Below, one piece after another: positions 7,105 to 15,276 of a DNA stretch of 64,000 bases; position 1 is the first letter of the stretch, and each line of letters opens with the position of its first letter. The notes under the pieces were generated by a model. It saw only the letters and a list, made by a program, of their open reading frames with translations. It made no database searches and was not told where the DNA came from. Location: assembly GCF_045679545.1 (NCBI RefSeq), contig NZ_CP166194.1:1674001-1738000 (forward strand), given 5' to 3'. Origin of the DNA: Enterovibrio sp045679545 (GTDB lineage Bacteria > Pseudomonadota > Gammaproteobacteria > Enterobacterales > Vibrionaceae). Both the position numbers and the translations under genes were made by a program.

Positions 7105-8169
7105 TCAACGAAAAGACGGCGTTAATTCGCCATTGGCATAACGAAGTGCCATCACCTCTAAATTCACGGGAGTGATTTTCGACGCCATACCCGCACAACC
7201 AAATGCTTCATAGCGTTCATGACAAAGTGTTTGCATCGCTTTGGTTGCCGCAATAAGAAATTTTCTTGGGTCAAAGTTGCTAGGGTTTTGTGCTAGAAAA
7301 CGTCGAACCGCACCAGTGCTTGCCATGCGCAGATCGGTGTCAATGTTGACTTTACGCACACCATGTTTGATGCCTTCAACGATTTCGCTGACGGGAACGC
7401 CATAGGTTTCCCCCATTTCACCGCCATATTCGTTGATAATTTCGAGCCAATCTTGAGGAACCGAGGATGAACCGTGCATCACCAAATGGGTGTCAGGGAT
7501 CATCGCATGTATCGCTTTGATGCGATCGATGGCGAGTATATCCCCCGTCGGTGGTCGGCTAAATTTGTATGCGCCATGACTGGTACCAATGGCAATCGCT
7601 AACGCATCGACCCCAGTTTGTTGAACAAACATGAGGGCTTCTTCTGGGTCAGTTAACAGTTGTTCATGACTCAGGACGCCCTCTGCGCCGGAGCCATCTT
7701 CTTCTCCAGCTGTCCCTGTTTCCAATGATCCCAAACAGCCCAACTCTCCTTCTACGGATACGCCACCAGCGTGAGACATCTCGACAACCCGACGGGTAAT
7801 ATCAGCGTTGTACTCATAACTCGCCGGTGTTTTCATGTCCTCTAGCAAGGAGCCATCCATCATGACAGACGTAAAACCTTGCTGAATGGATTGGAGACAA
7901 ACTGCCAGTGAAGCCCCGTGATCTTGATGAACCACAATAGGAATAGAGGGCCATTGTTCAACGGCGGCTAACATGAGATGACGTAAAAAGCCTGCGCCCG
8001 CATAGGTTCTAGCCCCTGCCGATGCTTGCAAAATCACAGGACTGTCGCATGCTTCAGCAGCCTGCATGATCGCATGCACTTGCTCCATGTTATTAACGTT
8101 AAAGGCCGGAACTCCGTAACTGTGTTCGGCGGCGTGATCGAGTAATTGCCTTAAGCTGATCAATGCCAT
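7105..8169 (-). CDS. cbbA: Class II fructose-bisphosphate aldolase, Calvin-cycle subtype
   Basis: This zinc-dependent aldolase joins dihydroxyacetone phosphate with glyceraldehyde-3-phosphate or erythrose-4-phosphate in carbon regeneration. The protein has VPAFNVNNMEQ near residue 20, the zinc-binding HQDHGAS segment (about 80), the glycine-rich GELGCLGS segment and VNIDTDLR (about 275). The 354-residue length matches the Calvin-type (CalvinTp-like) subgroup. The start at 8169 is preceded by GGAGAG. The open frame runs upstream to 8271, but that extension has no ribosome site and is not conserved in the family. It is the first gene of the leftward operon. Confidence 0.93.
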   Translation of the reverse strand: MALISLRQLLDHAAEHSYGVPAFNVNNMEQVHAIMQAAEACDSPVILQASAGARTYAGAGFLRHLMLAAVEQWPSIPIVVHQDHGASLAVCLQSIQQGFTSVMMDGSLLEDMKTPASYEYNADITRRVVEMSHAGGVSVEGELGCLGSLETGTAGEEDGSGAEGVLSHEQLLTDPEEALMFVQQTGVDALAIAIGTSHGAYKFSRPPTGDILAIDRIKAIHAMIPDTHLVMHGSSSVPQDWLEIINEYGGEMGETYGVPVSEIVEGIKHGVRKVNIDTDLRMASTGAVRRFLAQNPSNFDPRKFLIAATKAMQTLCHERYEAFGCAGMASKITPVNLEVMALRYANGELTPSFR

Positions 8170-8702
8170 GATTCTCTCCTTGCTCGCTGTATTTGAAATA
8201 TCTTGTCTACGAAAAATTAGGTTAATGCTGGCGTTTTTATTATTTATCGAATCACACGTACACAAACACATATGTATATAACTATGGTCTGTATAATTTG
8301 GTCGGTATAATGTGAAATTAATGCCGCACGCACCGTTAGTAAATCCACATTAAGGTTGTACCGTCACTCGCACCAATCAGGAATAACAGGAATAAAGATA
8401 AATAATACTTATATTAGATATATTAATGGTCATAAATCATTTATTTTCAGTGTGTTGTTGATTCGGTGCTAGCAGGGGAATTCACTTTTGCCTAATGTAA
8501 AGGAATAGATCTCATGCGTTTAAAATCAATAATGTAGATTCATTTTCTTATCAGATAATCACCTCGCCCCCACTTAAATATTATTATTTATCGTAGGTAT
8601 AAGTAGACGCTATTTCACATCCATTTCGTTATCACTAAGAATTAAGTCAAGCCAACAATTGGATGGCGAAATAGTCACCTGAAAACAAATAAGGAAAATA
8701 TT
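8170..8702. promoter_or_regulatory. Divergent regulatory region between cbbA and cbbL
   Basis: This 533-base AT-rich stretch contains no gene and must hold the promoters of both Calvin operons. CbbR-type regulators usually bind in such cbb promoter regions at several T-N11-A or TNA-N7-TNA motifs. One exact dyad is listed separately at 8588-8602. Further AT-rich, partly symmetric sequence lies at 8403-8425. Two TATAAT hexamers occur on the + strand at 8292-8297 and 8306-8311, but without mapped start sites I cannot assign them. The cbbL ribosome site, AAGGA, precedes 8703. Confidence 0.75.
8588..8602. promoter_or_regulatory. LysR-type dyad, candidate CbbR operator
   Basis: TTAT at 8588-8591 and ATAA at 8599-8602 are separated by seven bases. 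This gives the 15-bp interrupted dyad typical of LysR-family activation boxes. It lies about 100 bases upstream of the cbbL start codon, as expected for a recognition site. The assignment to CbbR is inference from the cbbR gene at the end of the same operon. Confidence 0.5.
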
Positions 8703-10121
8703 ATGGCTAAAAGTTATCAAGCCGGCGTGAAGGAATATCGCGAAACATATTGGATGCCAGATTATATCCCTGCGGATACTGACCTGCTGGCGTGTTTCAA
8801 AATTGAACCCCAACCCGGCGTGCCACGCGAAGAAGCAGCCGCTGCAGTTGCGGCGGAATCCTCAACGGGGACATGGACGACGGTTTGGACTGATCTCTTG
8901 ACCGATCTCGACTACTACAAAGGGCGCGCCTACGCGATTGAAGATGTACCGGGAGACGACACCGCTTTCTATGCGTTTGTTGCTTACCCTATCGATCTGT
9001 TTGAAGAAGGCTCAGTGGTGAATGTACTCACATCACTCGTGGGCAACGTATTTGGATTCAAAGCAATTCGCGGCCTGCGATTGGAAGATGTTCGCTTCCC
9101 GATTGCGTATGTCAAAACCTGCGGCGGGCCGCCTAATGGTATTCAAGTTGAGCGAGACAAACTGAACAAATACGGGCGTGCGCTCCTTGGCTGTACCATC
9201 AAACCAAAACTGGGCTTATCCGCGAAAAATTACGGTCGTGCTTGTTATGAAGGGCTTCGTGGAGGGCTGGATTTCACCAAGGATGACGAGAACGTCAATT
9301 CTCAACCCTTTATGCGCTGGCGTGATCGATTTGAATATGTTGCGGAAGCCATTCATCGCGCAGAACGCGAAACCGGCGAACGTAAAGGACATTACCTCAA
9401 TGTTACCGCTGCCACGCCTGAAGAAATGTATCGCCGTGCTGAGTTCGCCAAAGAGCTCGATATGCCCATTATTATGCATGACTTTCTGACTGCGGGCTTT
9501 ACCGCTAACACGGGTTTAGCTAACTGGTGTCGTGAGAATGGCATGTTGCTGCACATTCACCGCGCTATGCATGCCGTACTAGATAGAAACCCTCGCCACG
9601 GCATTCACTTTCGCGTGCTGTCGAAGTGTCTTCGTCTCTCTGGAGGGGATCATCTTCATTCGGGAACCGTGGTCGGTAAGCTCGAGGGCGACCGTGAAGC
9701 GACGCTTGGTTGGATTGACATCATGCGTGATCGTTTCATTAAAGAAGATCGCTCTCGTGGGATTTTCTTTGATCAGGATTTCGGCTCTATGCCTGGCGTA
9801 TTGCCTGTGGCTTCAGGGGGTATCCATGTTTGGCATATGCCTGCGTTGGTTTCTATTTTCGGTGACGATGCCATCTTTCAATTTGGAGGAGGAACATTAG
9901 GACACCCTTGGGGGAATGCCGCTGGTGCGGCTGCAAACCGAGTCGCCTTAGAAGCGTGCACTCAGGCGAGAAACGAAGGCCGTGAGCTTGAACGTGAAGG
10001 GAAAGATATTCTTACCGCCGCAGCCAAACATAGCCCTGAATTGAAAGCGGCGATGGAAACATGGAAAGAGGTCAAATTTGAATTTGATACTGTCGATAAA
10101 CTCGATGTGGTTCATGCCTGA
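8703..10121 (+). CDS. cbbL: RuBisCO large subunit, form I (IA-like)
   Basis: The enzyme carboxylates ribulose-1,5-bisphosphate to two 3-phosphoglycerates. The 472-residue protein has the active-site signature GLDFTKDDEN, with the carbamylated lysine at Lys193 and the Mg ligands Asp195 and Glu196. It also has TIKPKLGLS around residue 165-173 and the SGGDHLHSGT loop. The N-terminal YWMPDYIPADTDLLACFK pattern and the downstream cbbQ and cbbO place it with the green-like form IA enzymes found outside carboxysomes. No csoS genes are present. All catalytic residues I can check are intact, so it should be an active carboxylase with CbbS. Confidence 0.97.
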   Translation: MAKSYQAGVKEYRETYWMPDYIPADTDLLACFKIEPQPGVPREEAAAAVAAESSTGTWTTVWTDLLTDLDYYKGRAYAIEDVPGDDTAFYAFVAYPIDLFEEGSVVNVLTSLVGNVFGFKAIRGLRLEDVRFPIAYVKTCGGPPNGIQVERDKLNKYGRALLGCTIKPKLGLSAKNYGRACYEGLRGGLDFTKDDENVNSQPFMRWRDRFEYVAEAIHRAERETGERKGHYLNVTAATPEEMYRRAEFAKELDMPIIMHDFLTAGFTANTGLANWCRENGMLLHIHRAMHAVLDRNPRHGIHFRVLSKCLRLSGGDHLHSGTVVGKLEGDREATLGWIDIMRDRFIKEDRSRGIFFDQDFGSMPGVLPVASGGIHVWHMPALVSIFGDDAIFQFGGGTLGHPWGNAAGAAANRVALEACTQARNEGRELEREGKDILTAAAKHSPELKAAMETWKEVKFEFDTVDKLDVVHA

Positions 10122-10132
10122 TCCCTAATATT

Positions 10133-10165
10133 CAGCAGAGAAGATGGATACAGCAGAGAAGATGG
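10133..10165. repeat. 15-bp direct repeat in the cbbL-cbbS spacer
   Basis: CAGCAGAGAAGATGG occurs identically at 10133-10147 and 10151-10165, a period of 18 bases. It lies between the cbbL stop and the cbbS ribosome site, so it does not alter either protein. It looks like a recent short duplication. Confidence 0.9.
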
Positions 10166-10212
10166 CGCATGACCACGCCAAGTTAGTTGATACGATTTAA
10201 TGGAGTCATACC

Positions 10213-10572
10213 ATGAGTGAAGTGATGGATTACCCGTCTCGATTGACGGACAAACACAGTCGAAAATTTGAAACCTTTTCCTATCTGCCGCGTATGACGG
10301 CCGAGCAAATTCGCCGCCAAGTGGAATACATCGTCAGAAAAGGCTGGAACCCTGCCGTTGAACACTCTGAGCCAGAGGAAGCGAGCGGTGCCTATTGGTA
10401 TATGTGGAAGTTGCCAATGTTTGGTGAAACGAATGTGGACACCATTCTCAACGAAGCACAGCTTTGCCACAACCTGAATCCCAATCATCACGTGCGATTG
10501 GTGGGATACGACAACTTGGCGCAAAGTCAGGGGGCATCAATGGTGATTTACCGCGCGCCCGGCTTCGAATAA
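10213..10572 (+). CDS. cbbS: RuBisCO small subunit
   Basis: This 119-residue small subunit of the L8S8 enzyme has the recognisable ETFSYLPRMTAEQI start, the KGWNPAVEHS segment, WYMWKLPMFGE, and a VRLVGYDN strand followed by Q. These are all hallmarks of form I small subunits. The start at 10213 is preceded by GGAG. It is 91 bases downstream of cbbL and is followed by a strong hairpin with a T-run. Confidence 0.96.
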   Translation: MSEVMDYPSRLTDKHSRKFETFSYLPRMTAEQIRRQVEYIVRKGWNPAVEHSEPEEASGAYWYMWKLPMFGETNVDTILNEAQLCHNLNPNHHVRLVGYDNLAQSQGASMVIYRAPGFE

Positions 10573-10598
10573 ACCTCTATTTTCATGATTAGTCCTTT

Positions 10599-10644
10599 GA
10601 CTGGGGCGGAAATCTCTATCCTACTCCCGTCCCGGTCTTTTTTT
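10599..10644 (+). terminator. Intrinsic terminator or attenuator after cbbS
   Basis: GACTGGGGCGG (10599-10609) pairs with CCGTCCCGGTC (10627-10637) over 11 bp, including two G-T wobbles, with a 17-base loop. Seven T residues follow at once. It should end many transcripts after cbbS, so the structural subunits would be made in excess over CbbQ and CbbO. Confidence 0.85.
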
Positions 10645-10686
10645 CGATTGCTTAGAGCATGTGACGTAAAAATATGGAGGCCAGCA

Positions 10687-11508
10687 ATGACTCAGGCGAT
10701 ACCAGCGATGCCTTCGCATCATCAGTATATGATCGACAAAGAGCCCTATTATCAGGAAGCCGGTGATGAAATTACGCTTTATCAAGCTGCGTATCAGTCT
10801 CGAATCCCTATGATGCTAAAAGGGCCAACAGGTTGTGGTAAGACACGATTCATTGAACATATGGCTTGGCGCTTAGGCAGGCCGCTAATAACGATTTCAT
10901 GCCATGAAGACATGACGGCATCGGATTTGATTGGTCGTTACTTGTTGGATGCCAACGGCACCTATTGGCAAGATGGCCCGCTAACGCTTGCTGCGCGTAT
11001 TGGCGCGATTTGTTATCTCGATGAAGTCGTCGAAGCAAGGCAAGATACTACGGTCGCTATTCATTCACTGACGGACTACAGGCGCTCGCTGTCATTAGAA
11101 AAGAAAGGTGAACTGTTGTCTGCACATCCTGATTTTCAGTTGGTGATTTCTTATAACCCCGGGTATCAAACCCTGATGAAAGATCTGAAAACGTCGACCA
11201 AGCAGCGCTTTGCTGCGTTGGAATTTACCTATCCTGACGAAGAAACCGAAATGAAAATTGTGTGTCATGAGACCGGTATTGATCAAGATACGGCCCTCCG
11301 ACTCATCCAAATTGCCACCCATGCAAGAAACCTTGTCGGGCACGGCCTCAATGAAGGCATATCTACTCGGCTTTTGGTTTACACAGCACAGTTAATCAAG
11401 CAAGGCATTCCCGCGATCTCGGCTTGCCATATGGCGCTTGTACGTCCACTAAGTGATGACCCTGATATTCGAGAAACATTGGATGCCACGGTATCAGGTT
11501 GTTTTTAA
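10687..11508 (+). CDS. cbbQ: RuBisCO activase component CbbQ (MoxR-type AAA+ ATPase)
   Basis: This hexameric AAA+ motor works with CbbO to remove inhibitory sugar phosphates from RuBisCO. The Walker A motif GPTGCGKT lies at residues 46-53 and the Walker B-like segment ICYLDEVVEA around 108-117. The 273-residue length is normal for the family. I placed the start at 10687, where GGAGG precedes the ATG by six bases. The frame is open from 10585, but that extension would begin inside the terminator region. It follows the cbbS terminator and precedes cbbO, the order usual for Q/O-type RuBisCO loci. Confidence 0.93.
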   Translation: MTQAIPAMPSHHQYMIDKEPYYQEAGDEITLYQAAYQSRIPMMLKGPTGCGKTRFIEHMAWRLGRPLITISCHEDMTASDLIGRYLLDANGTYWQDGPLTLAARIGAICYLDEVVEARQDTTVAIHSLTDYRRSLSLEKKGELLSAHPDFQLVISYNPGYQTLMKDLKTSTKQRFAALEFTYPDEETEMKIVCHETGIDQDTALRLIQIATHARNLVGHGLNEGISTRLLVYTAQLIKQGIPAISACHMALVRPLSDDPDIRETLDATVSGCF

Positions 11509-11534
11509 CTATCTGTCAGTTAACTATCTGTCAG
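11505..11534. repeat. Perfect 15-bp tandem duplication at the cbbQ-cbbO junction
   Basis: TTAACTATCTGTCAG occurs at 11505-11519 and is repeated immediately at 11520-11534. The first copy includes the cbbQ stop codon, so the duplication lengthened the spacer without changing the proteins. Confidence 0.9.
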
Positions 11535-11556
11535 TGACAGCCATGGAGTAAACATC

Positions 11557-14097
11557 ATGACCGACGAGACGTTTTATTCAATTGATCAAATCAAAGATGC
11601 TTTGCAGCTTGGCGAAATCAAGTATGAGGGCAGCAACGCGACCGATATCAGCGCTGCATTAGAAAACGCCAAATGTAGACTGAGTGATGATGAATTGAAT
11701 GACTACGTCGGTGTGATTGAGAAATTTGTCAAACAGAAGAAAAACCACAGTATGATCGCCGCCTGGATAGTCTCTATTCCCTATGTGGATGATTTTAAAT
11801 CAAAATTAAATCATGACAGTGTCACTAAATTAATCGGAGAAACGGTCTTTGAACTCAGTCATTCTCTGAGTAGCGAGCGACTATCACAGTTCTTGCTATC
11901 GCTACCAAAGATTGCAAAGCAACTTGATACGACAGATGCGTTTCAGTCCTACCTCTTGCTTATTGAGCAGCTAGCTCTGAAAGCCCCGCGGCACATGAAA
12001 ACCATTATTGAAAACACGCCACATTTGCTCGAAACCGTGCCGATGTCTGGTTTGCGGTATTGGGCGTTGTTTGGCGCTAATGCACATGCTCACAATGACG
12101 ATGCTTTGCACGCTTACTTTTCGCTGACCTCTGCGGAAAGCCAAACCGTTTTACAGCAACAACGTAAAGGCATGCTTTTCAGCCATATTCAAAGACAGCT
12201 TCAATTTTTCCTCCGCGCGATCTGGGGCGAAGACTTCTTTATGCGTCCTCTTTGTCTTCCTGTCATTGAGCTCAACATGAGTGATGCTAGCGAAGGGCAA
12301 TGCAGCCCTCGCCTTTGCAAGCCTATTCCCACCATTGAAGATGGGGTTATCTTGCTGCCTGATGCCATTGATGGTTCGTCACTCATCAATGGTGAGCGCG
12401 AATCCAAGGCAAAAAACGCCACGGAGAAAAGACTTTATCGTGCCATGGCTACGCATTGCGCCTCGCACCTTAGATACAGTCGTCCTCGCTTGCGCGATCC
12501 ATTCACTGAACTTGAACGAGTGTGCATAGAACTCTTTGAAGATGCGCGCGTTGAAGCCTATGCCATCAAGACCTTTCCTGGTATGAAAACCTTGTGGCGA
12601 AGTTTTCATGACATCGATGCTCACGGGAGTGTCGTGCAGAATAGATCGAATAATGCATTGTCTTTATTGAACAATATTGCCATTGCATTGCTTGACATGA
12701 AGGTAAGCGGCGCAAACGCTCACCCACTTGTTACGGCGTCACTCAATAAGTTCAGTGATAACACGTCAAGTGCCATTATTCCCAACGGAACAGCTTATCC
12801 TCTTGATGTATCAATCAATAAAGATGACGAACATGCAACCATTGAAAAACTAGGAACTTGGTTAGCCAGTGCACTAGAAGCTGACGAAGAGTTTACCGCA
12901 TCAATTCCGGGTTTAATCAACACCCTTAGTATTAAACCATTGGTTATCTATCGCGACGACAACCAAACACTTTGGCGTCAACACGCGTCTGACATCATTC
13001 ACTGGGAAATCCAACACCATCGTCAAGTAAAGCGTACCGTTTCCGTGACGGAAATGGTGAACGAGATTGACTGTGAATTGGCCGATGAAAATGCACAGGA
13101 AATTTGGATATTGGAATCCGAGTTTTTCCGCGATGGTGATCCAGAAAATGTCAGCATGAACGAACAAGAGGCAAAAGCCAAAATCTCGCCCCCTTTTGTT
13201 TACCACGAGTGGGATTACGCCGTGAATGCACATCGACCCGCTTGGGTGACGTTGACAGAGCGGCGTGTTCCTATGGGTAATCCAGATCTGATCGACAGCA
13301 TCATTGCCAAACGGCAAACGATGGTAAAAAAGATCAAAGCTTTGGTTGAGGCCTTGCAACCACAAGGCCTCGTTCGATTGCGAAAACAATTCGAAGGAGA
13401 CAGCTTAGACCTCGATGCTGCCATTGAAGCCATGAAAGAGCTTCGTCGAGGCGCACTGCCTGAAATGAATATTGATCAGCGCTTAAAAAGACAAGAAAGG
13501 GATCTCGCGGTGTTGGTGTTGCTCGATCTCTCCCAATCGACACTCGACGCTATCCCTAACGATATTGAAAACCGCTCTATTCTCAATGTTGCACAAGAAG
13601 CGACTGTGATGCTGGCGAGTGCGTTAGATGGTATTGGTGATGCTTTTGCCATACACGGATTCTCATCAAATGGGCGACATGATGTTCAATATCAGAGAGT
13701 TAAGGATTTCGACCACGCTTACGACGACGATGTCAAATCACGCCTAGCGGGTATACAAGGCGGACTGTCTACACGTATGGGCGCAGCGTTGCGTCATGCC
13801 AAAACATTTTTGGCTCAACAACCACAAAGGAAGAAACTACTGTTAGTGGTGAGTGACGGAGAACCCGCCGACATTGATGTGCGCGACCCTCTTTATCTTC
13901 AAGCGGATACGCGACGTGCTGTCGAGGAGCTTTGTCTCCAAGGCGTGATCCCCTATTGCCTGACCATTGACCCTGACGCCGACAACTATGTTTGTCAGGT
14001 ATTTGGTCAAGGACACTACACGGTAGTCGATCGCGTTACCCAGTTGCCCGATGTGCTTCCAAGTCTCTTTGCCTCTCTGACCAAACGCGCAGGATAG
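11557..14097 (+). CDS. cbbO: RuBisCO activase adaptor CbbO (von Willebrand A domain)
   Basis: CbbO links the CbbQ hexamer to inhibited RuBisCO and is needed for activase function. The 846-residue protein has a long N-terminal helical region and a C-terminal vWA domain. Its MIDAS motif DLSQS begins at Asp657, and a later VVSDGEPAD strand supplies the usual acidic residues. CbbO proteins are usually slightly shorter, near 780 residues, so this one is long. The start at 11557 follows GGAG. It lies 48 bases after cbbQ and is probably cotranscribed with cbbQ and cbbR. Confidence 0.92.
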   Translation: MTDETFYSIDQIKDALQLGEIKYEGSNATDISAALENAKCRLSDDELNDYVGVIEKFVKQKKNHSMIAAWIVSIPYVDDFKSKLNHDSVTKLIGETVFELSHSLSSERLSQFLLSLPKIAKQLDTTDAFQSYLLLIEQLALKAPRHMKTIIENTPHLLETVPMSGLRYWALFGANAHAHNDDALHAYFSLTSAESQTVLQQQRKGMLFSHIQRQLQFFLRAIWGEDFFMRPLCLPVIELNMSDASEGQCSPRLCKPIPTIEDGVILLPDAIDGSSLINGERESKAKNATEKRLYRAMATHCASHLRYSRPRLRDPFTELERVCIELFEDARVEAYAIKTFPGMKTLWRSFHDIDAHGSVVQNRSNNALSLLNNIAIALLDMKVSGANAHPLVTASLNKFSDNTSSAIIPNGTAYPLDVSINKDDEHATIEKLGTWLASALEADEEFTASIPGLINTLSIKPLVIYRDDNQTLWRQHASDIIHWEIQHHRQVKRTVSVTEMVNEIDCELADENAQEIWILESEFFRDGDPENVSMNEQEAKAKISPPFVYHEWDYAVNAHRPAWVTLTERRVPMGNPDLIDSIIAKRQTMVKKIKALVEALQPQGLVRLRKQFEGDSLDLDAAIEAMKELRRGALPEMNIDQRLKRQERDLAVLVLLDLSQSTLDAIPNDIENRSILNVAQEATVMLASALDGIGDAFAIHGFSSNGRHDVQYQRVKDFDHAYDDDVKSRLAGIQGGLSTRMGAALRHAKTFLAQQPQRKKLLLVVSDGEPADIDVRDPLYLQADTRRAVEELCLQGVIPYCLTIDPDADNYVCQVFGQGHYTVVDRVTQLPDVLPSLFASLTKRAG

Positions 14098-14106
14098 TAA
14101 GCCAAG

Positions 14107-14150
14107 TTTGCGAAGGTGGAAAAGCGAGAAGATTTGCAAAGGTGAAAAAG
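14107..14150. repeat. Imperfect 18-bp direct repeat after cbbO
   Basis: TTTGCGAAGGTGGAAAAG at 14107-14124 and TTTGCAAAGGTGAAAAAG at 14133-14150 match at 16 of 18 bases with a period of 26. It lies in the cbbO-cbbR spacer and is the third short duplication found in a junction of this operon. Confidence 0.8.
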
Positions 14151-14250
14151 ATGGGTTGCAGCGATTCGTTGAATCGATCTGACATTCAGCACGGGTTGGA
14201 AGCGATTACACAGACAATATAACGCACGCGGATTAAGACAAGGACGTAGT

Positions 14251-15144
14251 ATGCATCTGACCCTGCGACAGCTAAATATTTTTCAGGCCGTGGCAACACA
14301 TTCCAGTTATACGCGCGCCGCCGAAGAACTACACCTCACCCAACCTGCTGTTTCTATGCAGATAAAACAACTCGAAGACAACATTGGATTGGCGCTTTTT
14401 GAGCAACTGGGTAAGTCGCTTTTTCTCACTGAAGCCGGTGAAGAGCTGCTCGGGTATTGCGAGCGGATCTCACAGCAATTGCGCGATGCCGAAGATGTCT
14501 TTGACAGCATGAAAACACTCACAAAAGGTAAACTGAGCATTACGGTGGCGAGCACGGCTAACTACTTTGCAGCGCGCCTTCTTGCGTCGTTCTCTCAACA
14601 GCACCCCGAGGTTAAGCTCAGCCTCAATGTCACGAATCGTGAAAACCTGCTGAAAGATCTTAAATGCAATGGTTGTGATTTGGCGATAATGGGAAAGCCG
14701 CCCGAAGAACTCGAATTGAATGCGACTGTATTTATGGAAAATCCGCTGGTAGTGATTGCACCGATTGATCACCCACTCTGCCATGAATCTAACATTCCAT
14801 TAGCTCGCATCGCCAAAGAGCCAATGGTTGTGCGTGAACAAGGTTCAGGAACGCGGTTTTCTATCGAGCGTTTCTTCAATAATCATGGGCTGTCACTTAT
14901 CGTTGCAGCAGAGATGAGTGCGAGCGAGGCGATCAAACAAGCCGTATCTGCGGGGCTGAGTTTGGGAATCGTATCAAGCCACACTATTGAGCTTGAACTT
15001 GAAGCGAACCGACTCAAGGTGCTGGATGTTGAGCACATGCCCATTATTCGGCATTGGTATTTAGTGCACAGAAAGGAAAAGAAACTGTCACCCATTGCGA
15101 TAGCTTTTAGAGATTTTTTATTGCGGGTCGCGCCAGACCTTTAG
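14251..15144 (+). CDS. cbbR: LysR-type regulator of the Calvin operons, CbbR
   Basis: This 297-residue LysR-family protein has an N-terminal winged helix-turn-helix (LNIFQAVATHSSYTRAAEE, then LTQPAVSMQIKQLE) and a C-terminal substrate-binding-like co-inducer domain from about residue 90. The identification as CbbR rests on sequence character and on its position at the end of cbbLSQO. CbbR usually senses metabolites such as RuBP or NADPH and activates cbb promoters. It is more often encoded divergently from cbbL. Here it is downstream, so it may be partly autoregulated through the operon. Confidence 0.88.
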   Translation: MHLTLRQLNIFQAVATHSSYTRAAEELHLTQPAVSMQIKQLEDNIGLALFEQLGKSLFLTEAGEELLGYCERISQQLRDAEDVFDSMKTLTKGKLSITVASTANYFAARLLASFSQQHPEVKLSLNVTNRENLLKDLKCNGCDLAIMGKPPEELELNATVFMENPLVVIAPIDHPLCHESNIPLARIAKEPMVVREQGSGTRFSIERFFNNHGLSLIVAAEMSASEAIKQAVSAGLSLGIVSSHTIELELEANRLKVLDVEHMPIIRHWYLVHRKEKKLSPIAIAFRDFLLRVAPDL

Positions 15145-15276
15145 GTCGGTGACGATGGAACGTTTAAATATGCGGCTTGACATCGTTACGTCTTCAAAAA
15201 ACAAGCTTGAAGTGACGGTGTCACTTGGCGTAGTTTAACGTCGATTGGTTGTCTTCCTGCCATCAACGAGAATCTA

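Noticed and set aside
8292..8311. TATAAT hexamers as the cbbL promoter
   Set aside because: They are about 400 bases from the cbbL start, have no clear -35 partner at the right distance, and AT-rich DNA yields such hexamers often.
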